From Elysia crispata (taxonomy: Eukaryota; Mollusca; Gastropoda; Plakobranchidae): a DNA stretch of 64,000 nt. The stretch is from NCBI GenBank assembly GCA_033675545.1, contig JAWDGP010003562.1:1-64000 (forward strand), written 5' to 3'. The notes beneath the pieces were generated by a model. It searched no databases, was not told where the DNA came from, and saw only the letters and a program-made list of their open reading frames with translations. This document shows positions 36,666-49,122 of the stretch, piece by piece. Position 1 is the stretch's first letter; every line of letters begins with the position of its first letter. A program made the position numbers and the translations under genes.

Positions 36666-38589
36666 AAAACACCACCAAGCTGCCTTTAAGAAGAAGGCAA
36701 AGTGACAGTTCGATGTTTTGAACCACACAGGGTCAAGTATTTTTTAATCATTTTCATTCTAAACCTTTCCTAATACTAAATCATAACCACTACTGAGCAC
36801 ACCAAAACCTTTAGCTCTATATAACAGGTTTTTGATAAGCAGGATTTGATGCTTTTTCATGACATAAGGAGGCAAGTATAAGGTATAAAAAAAAAAAATT
36901 CATCCAAATGAATGAAGAGAGGCATTTGGAAGTTATTTCAATTTTAAAAGGCAATACTTCAACGTGCAACACAGCTGAAATCCATATTTTCCTGGGGTGA
37001 GAGGTGGTGGTCGTGGATATAAGCGTTTATTGAGGTTACTTCAGAAATAGACAAAAAAGAGAGAAGTGAGACTGTCATGCGGAACAGAATCAAAGCAAAG
37101 GAAAAAAGTACAGTTCAAATTTTGCTGAGATATCCATACGCCACACTCATCAGGCCAAGCAACCTATCTCCACTTTCCCTGTCAAAATTAACGTGTTAAC
37201 CCCTTACATCACACTGGCCGCAATTGTATTGGACAGAGATGTGTGTGTGTGTGTGTGCGTGTGTGTGACAAAGAGAAAAAAAAAAAAAGGGGGGGGGGGG
37301 GGAGACACTGTTAGACCACAGCCCTCTGTGTTCCAGAGAGTCAGTACCATCTTTCTAGACCAGCACTAGCCAGACAGACGGTACTGGTAGACATGGAGGA
37401 GAATGACGGTGTAGTGAGGTATCAGAGACCACAAGAGAGAAAGGCGGCTCACAGCTTCAGAGTATCACCAAGAGGCCGGAAATGGAATTCGCTTCCTTCC
37501 TAAAGTCATGCTTGCACATTTTTGTTTTAATATTTAAAGGTCGGTTCAGATAAAGCGCTAAATGGTTTGCCAGGGGGGGGGGGGAAACTATTTCGAGCTA
37601 ATCATGATTCACAAAACAAAGCTCTTGAACCAATCAGGTCGGCCCATCAGCTCAGTTTTTTAAGCGTGTTTCATCTAATACAAACGTAACGGAACCAATA
37701 AGCATAAAAGGAACAACCTCACTTTTCATATCCCTTTTTTCACACATACTCAAAAACCAAAGACCTCCTCAAGTTCAACTATACACCCCTCCCCCCCCCC
37801 GCCTTTTTTTTTTTTTTAAGGGGAGAGGGAGGGAGAAATTTAGGAAGCAGACACACCAGCCAAAAAATTGCACCATTGTTATTAAGTTTTAATGATAGCA
37901 TATTTAAAAAAGAAATAAAATAGATTGTCTACAACGGATTATAAAATACATTTGGATTTTTTACGTCATCGTCTAAAAGCTATAAAATTTCCACGCTGAT
38001 ACATGGGTTCCAAACTACAGCTGTACCAAACCAAGGTATAATTATTGAAAAGGCGCAATATGCTCTTAGTCTAACAGAGAATCCCAATCGTCCGCAGGAA
38101 GCCACAAAATGTAAATAAGCCAAGGAGGACCATTATGTCTGTGACACTTACATCTTAGTTCACTGATGCTCTGATTCGTCCGTAAAGAGGGTAAACTAAT
38201 GTAGATGTCATAGTGGATAATGTTTACGTGTTCATAACCAACTTAAAGGAAAATAACCGAAAAACCTGACCGGGAATTAAAGGTAAACGAACTCCACCCA
38301 TAAATGAATCAAAGTAGAAAGAGAAAGGGCAATAAATGCATCATTAAAAAACCAAACTGTAAATAATCAATCGTTAACTTAAATAAGAAATTCAGGAAAT
38401 AAAACATTAAAAAAAAAAGACAAGCAGAGCACGGAATATTTTTGATAGAAGCGACTCATAGTTAATGCTGAGAGCCAGGTAGATAGTAATAAAGATAGAA
38501 CGAGATCGAGAGAAAAGAGAATGAGAGAGAAAGAGGGAGAGAGAAAACACGGATGCATTAAATTTTACTAACAAATAGAAAAGAGAGGG
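36666..38589. other. Unique stretch with homopolymer tracts
   Basis: No gene is recognised. (GT)n at 37226-37267, then A13 and G15-like runs (37279-37301); G-run near 37574; C10 then T-run near 37790-37818. Confidence 0.5.
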
Positions 38590-39234
<645 letters not shown>

Positions 39235-39622
39235 AGTTACCCCAGGTTTATAGGCAGAAACACTAGAATTCTATACTAAAGTGAGGATCTTGTTTTATTA
39301 CACTGATTTATAGAAAAAGAAACACGTGAACTCGACTCTACAGTAATCAAGATGTATTACATGTATTAAGTTAATTAATGGAGATAGAAACGCTTGAATT
39401 CAATTCTACAGTGACAATGTTGATTTATTATGCTGGTTAATACAGAAAGAAAATCTAGAAACCGATTCTAAAGTAATGATTTTGTATTATTATGCTGGTT
39501 TATGAAGATAGAATCACTAGAACTCGATTCTACAATTATGACATTGTATTATTATGCAGGTTTATACAGATATAAACACTTGAATTTAATTCTACAATGA
39601 TGATATTGTATTATTATGCTGT
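39235..39622 (+). repeat. 62-bp satellite, left block (about 6 units)
   Basis: Degenerate units of 60-66 bases with the same landmarks as the 34.4-kb cluster. The last unit breaks off after TATTATTATGCTG at 39620. Confidence 0.92.
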
Positions 39623-40737
39623 CAAAAGTCAAAACTTCCAAAGGAAAGTTTCAGAAACTGGTCAACAATGATATTATTGATTGGTCCTTTAAAAAAAAAG
39701 ACATAAGTTTAAGATAGTAGAAATCCGACAATGCAGTAAGAAATAAGTACCACCTGATAACAAAGTTTTATCTGTGAAAGCGACAGATAGACGCTAGCTT
39801 TCAATTTTATTATGATTGAACATGCAAGGAAAGAAAAAGACATGTTTTCCCAGGTTGCGGTAGATCAAATCCACAAGTATATTTTTTCTGTAGATTGGTT
39901 AAAGTAATATTAGGTACCACAAGTGAAAATTTATTTTATGCATTATTTTCTCTTAAACTATACAGAAAACCAAACAAAACCAAAAAATTTTGAAAATCCA
40001 TCAACAAATGAAGAAGATATGGGTTTTAAAAGTTTTATTAAACTCAGAAAACCGTCAATATTGCGTCGCATAACATTTTTGAGCAGGTTCAGAGACCCAT
40101 AACTTATAGAATTATTAACGAAAACCTCAAGTAAATGTATATTTACATAGTCCTTTACACCCACACCAAGGATAGTTAATTACAGAGCAAAATCTGTAAA
40201 ATTCAAGGAAATATGACATGCCAAAAATTAGAAAAATTTCAATTTCGTCCAAAAATCTACACAAAATCTGTATTACTGTCATTTTTGACGACTAACCAAA
40301 AAGAAAATAATAAACTTAACTAATTGAGAATTTTTACACCGAAAAAGAAGGCCACTGAGACACTGCCTAATTTTTTTCCAAAACTTATGATGTTAAAAAA
40401 AGAAATTTATCTGGCTGCAAAGTTGGTGTATCAGCTAAAAATGGCCTTAAAAAAAGCCACGAGATTACAAGATTTTCATAATTTGCAGGAAATAAAAAAA
40501 ATCATAAAAAAAATCAACCATTAGAGGTACAGTGTTCATTTATATATCAAATTAAAGCTTGTTTCATTCTCTTTCAATTGAATCTATTGCAAATTAGTGT
40601 ACTCTAATAGTACTAAGTGTAAAGACACGTTTTCCACAGTTAAGTTTTTGTTTTTACAATACTAAGTTGTACTTGTAAGTAGAGATTAACTATACTAAAG
40701 TCAAGTGACAAGGTTAAAAATTCTTTACCACGTAGGC
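39623..40737. other. AT-rich spacer between satellite and hAT-like gene
   Basis: No gene is recognised; the Lys-rich frame at 40324-40524 is A-rich low complexity. It may hold the left part of the inserted element, but no terminal inverted repeat is identified. Confidence 0.45.
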
Positions 40738-42692
40738 CTACTTAGTAGTAGATGTAATATGTGCAAGCAAACGTTCATATACAGCTTTTTTATTCCCTGT
40801 CATGGTAATATTCTCCACTCTTATCAAACTTCTAAACATGATCTGGTCTTTCATCTTATCTACAGCTCTTTGTCGGTGATACAACTCATCTAGTTGTTCC
40901 TTTGTTGAAACTAAACACCCACCTTCTGCTAAAATAGCATCAAGGGCAGCACTTCTGCACTCAGCTAATTTAATAGTCTTTTCGTCTTTTTTCCTTTTAT
41001 TTTCAGTAATTCTAGATTGAATTTTTTCATTGACATCTTTCTTCTCTTTCAAACTTTTAATCTTACACTCTAGCCCATGTTTGATGGCCCTTTCCATAAG
41101 CTTTCTTGTCAAGCTGGGAGACTGCTCGCTGAGCCACTTCGCAGTCCTATTGTGTGTCCACATGTTAGTTGTTGATCTTAAAATTAAAGAAGCATTTCTT
41201 CTTTTGTTCATGCAGTAGTCCAGGTCACCAAAAAGGCGTTCGCCTGTCAGATTGGTGAGTGGACAGGTTAGCAAAATCTTTCTAACATCATCAGTTAAAT
41301 CCCCACCAAATGTCCCTCCCTCCCCCCTTCCAAGAAATCAACAATCTGACGTTTTAAAGCATCATTACTGGGCTCCAGTATCTTTCTAAAACAAGATTTG
41401 AAAGCATGTACAATTAAAGACTCAGAGCCTAAAAATTCCTTAGCAACATTGATGTCAGATAAACAAGCCACAAACTCCTCCCCAAAAACTGACTCAACAC
41501 ATTCACCGACTGGCTGGAAGTCACTGGAGCCCCAATTATCAAAAACACTTTTCATTTTTTTCACATAAAGTGGAAAGTCAGCGTATGATTTAGTACTGTT
41601 CATAAGCTGCCAATATGGCTCAGTAATGCAAACGTGAAAAAAGACAGAACAGAGATGATATTTAGAAATCTCTTATCCTCCAAATCTGCAAGAATAGATT
41701 GAAGCTTAAGATTTGAATGGGATACATATTCATCCAAAAACTGTTCTATATGATGTCTGTGAAACAAAAGGGCTGTAACGTTTTGAAATAAGTTGTTAAA
41801 CCTATTACAACGGTAGCTAGTGAACGCTGGCTAATTTTGTATTTAGAAAGGAAGGCAGTCCACTCTCGCCTACAGCCACTTTTTTCATCCCCACGGGGAC
41901 CAAGGACTTCGGTAGCGAGTCGGATCAACCTCATTGCAGCACTCTCTGCTGCAGTAGAAAATGATACAAATTTAGAGCTCGAGTCCCGACCCAGTTTCCC
42001 CCCTTCATCTACAGCTTCCTTTTCAAAATCATGAAGTGCGTTTTCCGCAGCACTAGAAAGTGCCAGCAAAAAAAATGCGTAGAACACTCTTCCCCTTCCA
42101 ATAATTCTTCTTTGTAGTTCGACATTTTGCCATCAAATGCCTTCATGACAGTAGCTCTATCCGAAAGTAAACAAGTCATTTTTCTAATCATGTCTTTCAA
42201 TAGTACATTTCCATCAACATCAGCATCATCTAAACAGTACATTTCACAAAGGTCTTTAAATAGAGCTACACATCTTTCTATTAGTGTTTCAGGCTTATCA
42301 CAAGAAATGTAAGAAAAAACCAATAGATAATTGTTTGCCATTAGACAAATAGATGTGCTGCTCGAGAAAATGGGTCTTTTGTCGACTTGTTGCATCACAT
42401 GCATATATGTAAAATATTGATTATGTAAAATTTCACTGACTGCTTGATGTTTAGCAATAGAAATCGCTTCGTGTGAAAAGTTAACAGATGTAGACGTAGA
42501 AGGCAACTGTTCGTTGCAAATTTCAAAATCAAATAAATGTTTAGCCACAGTTTCCACAACCTTAGAACAATTACCAGCTGATGCACCAGCTTACCCCTGA
42601 AGGGCATAAAAAGTTTGTCTAATATTGTCAGAGTACCTGTGACTGCTCCCCTCTTCACGTATTTTAACTTTAACCTCATCACAAGCTAACAT
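40738..42692 (-). pseudogene. Decayed hAT-like transposase gene
   Basis: About 650 codons on the minus strand in several frames. Landmarks from the N-terminus: REEGSSHRYSDNIRQTFYAL, then a segment with NEQLPSTSTSVNFSHEA, LLSDRATVMKAFDGKMSNYK, STHFF-LLALSSAAENAL, LIRLATEVLGPRGDEKSGC, PYWQLMNSTKSYADF and LTNLTGERLFGDLDYCMNKR near the C-terminus. The tail GNKKAVYERLLAHI resembles a SAP-type end. This pattern fits a multi-copy hAT-like protein family seen in many invertebrate genomes. ATG at 42692 is the first available start, but the true N-terminus may be lost. Breaks: a stop at 42592-42594 and frameshifts near 42075 (poly-T), 41765, 41640 (poly-T) and 41320 (purine run). It is flanked on both sides by the 62-bp satellite. 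hAT assignment is by recollection of the family, not by search. Confidence 0.72.
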
Positions 42693-42811
42693 AGTCAACA
42701 GTTCAGAGTTTTTTGTTTCCTCTTATATTTAAATAATAAAAAGTCATGATCACCTTCGATAAAGAGCAGGGCACCTAATTGATCGACTGTAAAGGTTAGG
42801 GTTACTATTCC

Positions 42812-42844
42812 ACACACACACACACACATACATACATACATACA

Positions 42845-42894
<50 letters not shown>

Positions 42895-42902
42895 TAAATA
42901 TA
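42812..42902. repeat. (CA)n-(CATA)n-(TA)n microsatellite
   Basis: A CA run, CATA tetramers, then about 20 TA dinucleotides. Confidence 0.94.
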
Positions 42903-43029
42903 TAAGACGAAAACAATTGCTAAAACTTTCGAAAAGCAAAATGTCCAGTATTGATGAAAGAGGCGTTGATAGTATTTAGTTACTTCTTATTTTATTAGGA
43001 GCCATGATGCTAGTTAGCTATTTTAATAA

Positions 43030-44810
43030 GGGGTTGGTTTCTTCTATGGCGATATTATATAATTATGCTGGTTTATAGAGATAGAAACACCAGAATTCGA
43101 TCCTACAGTGTTAATATCGCATATATTTTTATTCTGGTACTAATGTATGGATTAAAAAAAAACACACTTGAATTCTATTCTACAGTAATGATATTGTATT
43201 ATTATGCTGGTTTATAGAGATACAAACACTAGAATTCGATTCTACAGTAATGGTATTGCATTAGTATGCTGGTTTATAGAGATACAAACACTAGAAATCC
43301 ATTTCACAATCATGATTTTGTATTGTTGGGCTGTTTGTGGAGTACAAACACTTCAATTCGATTCAAAAGTGATATTGTGTTATCATGATGTTTATAGTGA
43401 AAGAAACACTTAAATAACATTCTCTAGCGTTGATATTGTATTTTTGTGTCGGTTTATTGAGATATAAACACTTCAGTTTGATTTTACAGTGTTCACATTC
43501 TATTATTGTGCTGCTTCATAAATAAAGAAACAGTTTATATCCATTCTACAATGATAAAATTATTATCCCGATTTACCGAGATAGAAACACTTGAATTCGA
43601 TTTTGATTCTACAGGATGGTATTTTATCATTATACAGGTTTATAGAGATAGAATCACTTGATTTCCATCCTACAATGATGATATTGTATTGTTTTGCTAG
43701 TACTTCGAGAAAGTAAACACTTGGATTCTTCAATTGAGGTATTGTGTTTTATGCCGGATTTTAAAAATGAAATATTTCAATTCGTTCTATGATAATGGCA
43801 TTGTATTTTCATGCTGTTTATAAGGAGAGAAACACTTGAATTCGAATATTTAGTGATGATATTGTTTTTGTTCTGCTGGTTTTTAGAAAAAGAAACACAT
43901 AGATTCGATTCTGAGGGGATGATACTGTATTATTTGACTAATTTTGAGGGATTGAAACCCTTGAATTCGATTCTACAGTAATGGTATTTTCTCATTATAC
44001 TTATTTATAGATAAAGAAAAACTTGACATCGATTCTGAAGGAATCAAATTATTCTAGTTTATACACTTGAATTCAATTCTAGAGTGATGATATTGTACTA
44101 TTATGGTGGTTTAAAGAGATGCAAACACTTGAATTCGATTCAATAGTTTTGATATTGTATTATAATGCCGGTATATAGAGATAGAAGCGCTTGAATTCGA
44201 TTCAATAGTTTTGATATTGTATTATAATGCCGGTATATAGAGATAGAAGCGCTTGAATTCGACCCTTCAGTGAAAATATTGTATTTTCGTGTTGATTTGT
44301 AGAGAAATACTCAGTTCACTTGGAATTTGCAGTGATCACATTCTATTATTACGCTGAATTATCAATGCAGAAACATTTAAATTCGATTTTACAATGATAA
44401 TATTGTATTATTTTGCTGGTTTATAGAAAAGAAAAACTTTAATATGTTTCTACAGCTATGACCTTTTATTATTTAGATTTATAAGGAATGAAACACTAGA
44501 ATTCGATTCTACAGTGATCACCATCTATTAATTTTGCTGGTTTATAGAAAAAGAAACACTTGAATTCGATTCTACACTGATGATTTTTTTTTCTTCTGGT
44601 TAAGAGCGATAGAACCTCGTGAATTCGATTCTGAAGTAATCAAATTGTATTATTCTGGTGGTTTATAGATATAGAAACACTTAAGTTTGATTCTACAGTG
44701 ATGAACAGTGTTTCTGAAGTAATCAAATTGTACTATTATGTTGTTTTATAGAGATTAAAAAAAAAAAAAACAAAAAAGAACTTGATTTCAATTCTACAAA
44801 TGATATTACA
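43030..44810 (+). repeat. 62-bp satellite, main block (about 27 units)
   Basis: Degenerate tandem units of about 60-68 bases. Landmarks: TTGAATTCGATTCTACAG, TGATATTGTATTATTATG, CTGGTTTATAGAGATAGAAA. Most units keep an EcoRI-type GAATTC core. One pair near 44145-44250 is almost identical, a recent local duplication; other units are much more diverged. Confidence 0.95.
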
Positions 44811-44819
44811 ATATTATTC

Positions 44820-44849
44820 TGGTTTTCCCTGTCTGTATCTGTCTGTCTG

Positions 44850-44888
<39 letters not shown>

Positions 44889-44996
44889 CCGTCTCTGAGC
44901 CTGTCTCTCTCTCTGCCTCTCCTACCTGTCTCTCTCTCTCTGCCTCTCTTTCTCTGAAACAGTCTCTCTCTCTCTGTCTCTCCTTCGCTGTACCTG

Positions 44997-45041
<45 letters not shown>

Positions 45042-45540
45042 CTCCTTCGCTGAGCCAGCCTCTCTATCTGCCTCTCCTTCTCTGAACCTGTCTCTCTATC
45101 TGCTTCTCCATTTCTGAAACTGTCTCTCTCTGCCTCTCCTTCTCTGAACCTGCCTCTCTCTCTCTGCCTCTCCATCTCTGTACCTGTCTCTCTCTCTGCC
45201 TTTCCTTCGCTGAACCCGTTTCTCTCTCTCTCTGCCTCTCGTTCTCTGAACTTCTCTCTCTCTCTGCCTCTCCTTCTCTGAACCTGCCTCTCTCTCTCTG
45301 CCTCTCCATCTCTGTACCTGCCTCTCTCTCTGCCTTTCCTTCGCTGAACCCGTTTCTCTCTCTCTCTGCCTCTCGTTCTCTGAACTTCTCTCTCTCTCTC
45401 TCTGTGCCTTTCCTTCTCTGAACCTGTCTCTCTCTCTGCCTCTCCTTCTCTGAACATGTCTCTCTTTCTGCCTCTCTTTCTCTGGACCTGTCTCTCCTCT
45501 CTGTCTCCGTCTCTCTCTCTCTCTCTTTACCTCTACCTAT
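44820..45540. repeat. CT-rich minisatellite (about 30-40-bp unit)
   Basis: The unit is a CT run plus CTGCCTCTCCTTCTCTGAAC. A segment starting near 45146 is repeated almost exactly 134 bases later (45280), a recent duplication of several units. The 244-codon Arg/Glu-rich minus frame is its translation and not a gene. Confidence 0.94.
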
Positions 45541-45884
45541 GTGTGTCTCTTCTTAGTCTCTCATTGTCTGTCTCTCGTTATCGATTCTCTCTGTATCTGT
45601 TTCTATTCTCCGTATATGTCTCTCTAAGCATCTGCTTCTCTGTATCTGTCACATTCCATCCGCCTTCTGTGTATTTGTCTTTCCTTGCCCTCCTTCTCTG
45701 TTTAGGTCTCTCTCTGCCTTTCCGTCTGTCTTTTTCTGTCTGTCTTGCTTTGTTGATCTCTCAATGTATCAAACTCTGCCTGCCTGCCTTTCTTTGTGTG
45801 TCTTATGTTTTTTTCTCTCCATATGTATGTCTCTGTCTTTTTATCTTCTGTCTGCCTGTGTGTCTGTGTGTCTGACTGAGTACT
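45541..45884. repeat. Degenerate CT-rich tail
   Basis: Pyrimidine-rich sequence with TCTGTCTG-type words; it grades out of the minisatellite. The Ser/Leu frame on the plus strand is low complexity. Confidence 0.7.
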
Positions 45885-48488
45885 TGCAGGCCTCAATGTT
45901 TTAGTCCTTCAGGTCTTTCCTTTGTCTGATCTTGTCTCCTCATATAAAGATTCCTAGCTTTACAGTTCTGGGCTCTCTTCCAGATTTTCCTCCTGGTCCT
46001 AAACTTCAGGACTAGTCTTTGCGGCTTCTGTTATCTCGAAATGAAATATTATGACATGACTTACTTCAAATATGGAGAACAATTTTGCAACTTAAAAAAA
46101 AAAACCGGAAAAAGTTATAGAAGAAAGCATTTGTGTTCATTCTTGTGTGCATATAAATAATTGAAAAGGAAGTTTGGGAAAAAAGTGTTGGAATATTTTT
46201 CTTTTGTATTGAAATAACAAAACTGCGAAATCGAAAAGCCAAAGAGCAGATTCTAAATAAAATCAGTTAAAAAAAGGTCTTGACTGAAAAGGGGAGATTG
46301 AGCAGGTATTCACCAATGCTAAACCAAATTACAAATGAAAAGGAAAAAAAAATATAGAAAATGAAGCAAAAAACAAAAAAAAAAAAAAAAAAAACGACAA
46401 CAACAACAAAACAATACTTTCTTTTTACAGGTTGTAGCAATAGACAAAGTTAAATGGTCAAACTTTTTTTCCGAGGTGCACAATCTTTACCATTGTAGCT
46501 GATCTGGTCTTTTTTATTTGTGTTTTTAATGGCTTAATAGCCTGCTTTCCTGTAGATCCTGATTTCCATAGTCCAGAACGTATGGAAAATGCTGTTCTCT
46601 TATCTTTTTTTTTTTAATTCTCGTGTTGTCTTCTGGCCGTTGTGATGTCTGGCGTTAGGGTCCCAGGTACCTCTTCCAACTCCTCTTCCTGGTCTTAAAC
46701 TTCTAGTCTTTGCATCCTCGCCTTCTATGATCTTAAAACCTAACAAACATGGATCATGATGTAAGTTATTTCAAAGTTGGAGAAAACTTTTGCCACACAA
46801 AAGATGATTGAAAAAAAAAAAAAAAAAAAAAGAAATAGGAAAAAGCATTTTCATTCGATTTTCTTTACATAATTGTGAAACATTAAAAAAAAAACCCTGA
46901 CTGGAAAGAAGGGATTCAGGTTTTCATCAATGCTGAATAACACTTATAATTTAGAGGAGAAAATACAAATGTAAAGAGCTATAGAAATACAGTCCCTTAA
47001 ATGGTTGGCGCAAACAAAGTAGTTGGAGGCTACATGATTCTGACAAGAAGAGTAGCTGCCTTACCTGTGACCGCTGTTCATGTCTTCTTACTACATGTTG
47101 TTTACACTCGTGTAATTTCTTTATTCTTTAGTTCCTAATCCAGTTCTTGCAGGCCTCAATCTTTCAGTCCTCCAGGTCTTTCCTTTCTCTCAACTTGTCT
47201 CCTTCTGATGGAGATCCTTAGCTTTACAGTTCTGGGCTCTCTTCCAGGTTTTCCTCTTGGTCCTAAACTTCTGGACTGGTCTTTGCGGCTTCGCCATCTA
47301 TGATCTCGAAATGAAATATCAAGACATGACTTATTTCAAATATGGAGAACAATTTTAGCACAAAATGAAAAAAAAAACTATGGAAGAAAGCATTTATATT
47401 CATTTTTGTGTTCATATAAAGCATTGAAAAGGAATTATGGGAGAGATTGTCAGAATATTTCTTTTGTCTTTAAAACAAGCCGAATAATTTAAAGTTAGAA
47501 AAACACAATCTACATTAAATCGCTCTAAAAAGAAATACTTTACCAAGTAAAAATACATAAAAAAGAAACAAATAAAATACTATCTTTTGAATAGTTTGGG
47601 TAGGGAAGTAGTTGAACTCTATAAAAATTTATTCTAACAAGCAGAGCAGCTGCCTTATCTCTTATAATTCTCCGATGAGTCTTACCATGACTTCTGACAA
47701 CATGTTTTTTTTTTTACACTCCCCTCACCTCTTTTTTTTTTTGAATCTTCATTTACTGGTCGATGTAGTTCTTGTGCACCTCAATGTTTCAGTCATTCAG
47801 GTCTTTTTCTTATCTTCACCTTATCTTCTGTCCATGACTCTCTCTATCTTAATGTTCAGGAGTATCTCTTCCAGTTTCTCTTCGTTTTCTTTAAGTTCAG
47901 GTCTTTGCATCTTCGCCTTTTATGATCTCTAATCATGATCTGAATTATTATAAAAATGGAGAAAACAAATTGACAAATAAAATGGGAGAAAGCATTTTCA
48001 TTCATATTGTTTATGGGATTATTTGTCAGAAAATATTTCTTTTATGCTGGAAAACAAGGCGTCTAAGATAAAAACCGGAAAAAAAAGTATCTGAACAAAT
48101 CAGTTTATAAAAGCCCTAACTGGGAAGGAGGGATTTAGCAAGTTTTCATTAGTACCACATTAAAGTAAAAGTGAGAGGAGGAAAAAAATATCTTTTTAAG
48201 AGCCTCTAGCAAGAGAAGAAGTTGAAAGATCCAAGATTCTTCTCAGGGGTGTAGCTGCGCTATCTGTAATTGTTGTGGATTGTAGCTGTCCTATCTTTAA
48301 TTGTTGTAGCTGACCTGATCTTTTTATTTTTTTTTCTTGTGCAGATCCTGATCCCAGTAGTCCACAAGGCCTGATAGTTTCCGTCCAGCGATCTTTTTCT
48401 TATTGACATGTTGTCCGCTGGTCATGGTGATCTCTGGTGTAAGGGTCTGAAGTACCTCTTCCAAATTCTCTTCCTTGTCCGAAACTTT

Positions 48489-48490
<2 letters not shown>
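45885..48490. repeat. Five-copy tandem repeat, about 0.6-kb unit
   Basis: A block with CTCTTCCA, TCCTAAACTT and CTTTGC-TTC-CC-TCTATGATCT recurs near 45971, 46670, 47240, 47870 and 48450 (570-700 apart). Copies also share TATGGAGAAAACAATTTT-like and GAAAGCATTT-TTCATT segments and a CTGACTGGAAAG-GGGATT segment (46280, 46895, 48115). Copies 1 and 3 are the most alike, as are 2, 4 and 5, suggesting an alternating two-type structure. No coding frame is conserved. Confidence 0.88.

Positions 48491-48545
<55 letters not shown>
48491..48545. repeat. (TA)n microsatellite
   Basis: About 26 TA dinucleotides at the end of the 0.6-kb tandem repeat. Confidence 0.95.
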
Positions 48546-48547
<2 letters not shown>

Positions 48548-48789
48548 TCATATATTATATATACTTCATAAGTTTTTTTAATAGTTTGTATTTCAAATTT
48601 ATATAATTATGTGAATAACGTTGGATGATTTCTTGTTTTTGTTTTTGTGTCGGACGAAGGCATAAAGATGAAAGCTTAAATGTTTTCTTTTGTTTTGTAA
48701 ATTTGGGAGCTGCACTCTACTTTTATTTTTTTTTACTGTGCTTCACAGCTATTCACAAAGCTCCACTGCGAATTCAATTTTAATTGACC
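48546..48789. other. Unique spacer
   Basis: T-rich unique sequence; nothing recognised. Confidence 0.45.
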
Positions 48790-48876
48790 TCGCTACTACT
48801 CCTACTGCTACTGCTATAAATATTACTAGTATAAGTACTTCTACAGCTACTACTACCACCAATGCTGCTGGTACCA

Positions 48877-48950
<74 letters not shown>

Positions 48951-48978
48951 GCTACTGCTACTGCTACTGCTACTACTG

Positions 48979-49010
<32 letters not shown>

Positions 49011-49056
49011 TCTGCTACTGCTACTGCTACTGCTACTGCTACTTCTACTTCTACTT

Positions 49057-49105
<49 letters not shown>

Positions 49106-49122
49106 AACTGCTGCTGCTGCTG
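48790..49122. repeat. Concentric (CTA)/(CTACTG)/(CTG)/(CTT) triplet array
   Basis: Outer CTA blocks (about 48877-48949 and 49060-49105) enclose CTACTG hexamers, which enclose a CTG core (about 48982-49010). Thr/Ala and Leu frames are artefacts. Confidence 0.95.
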
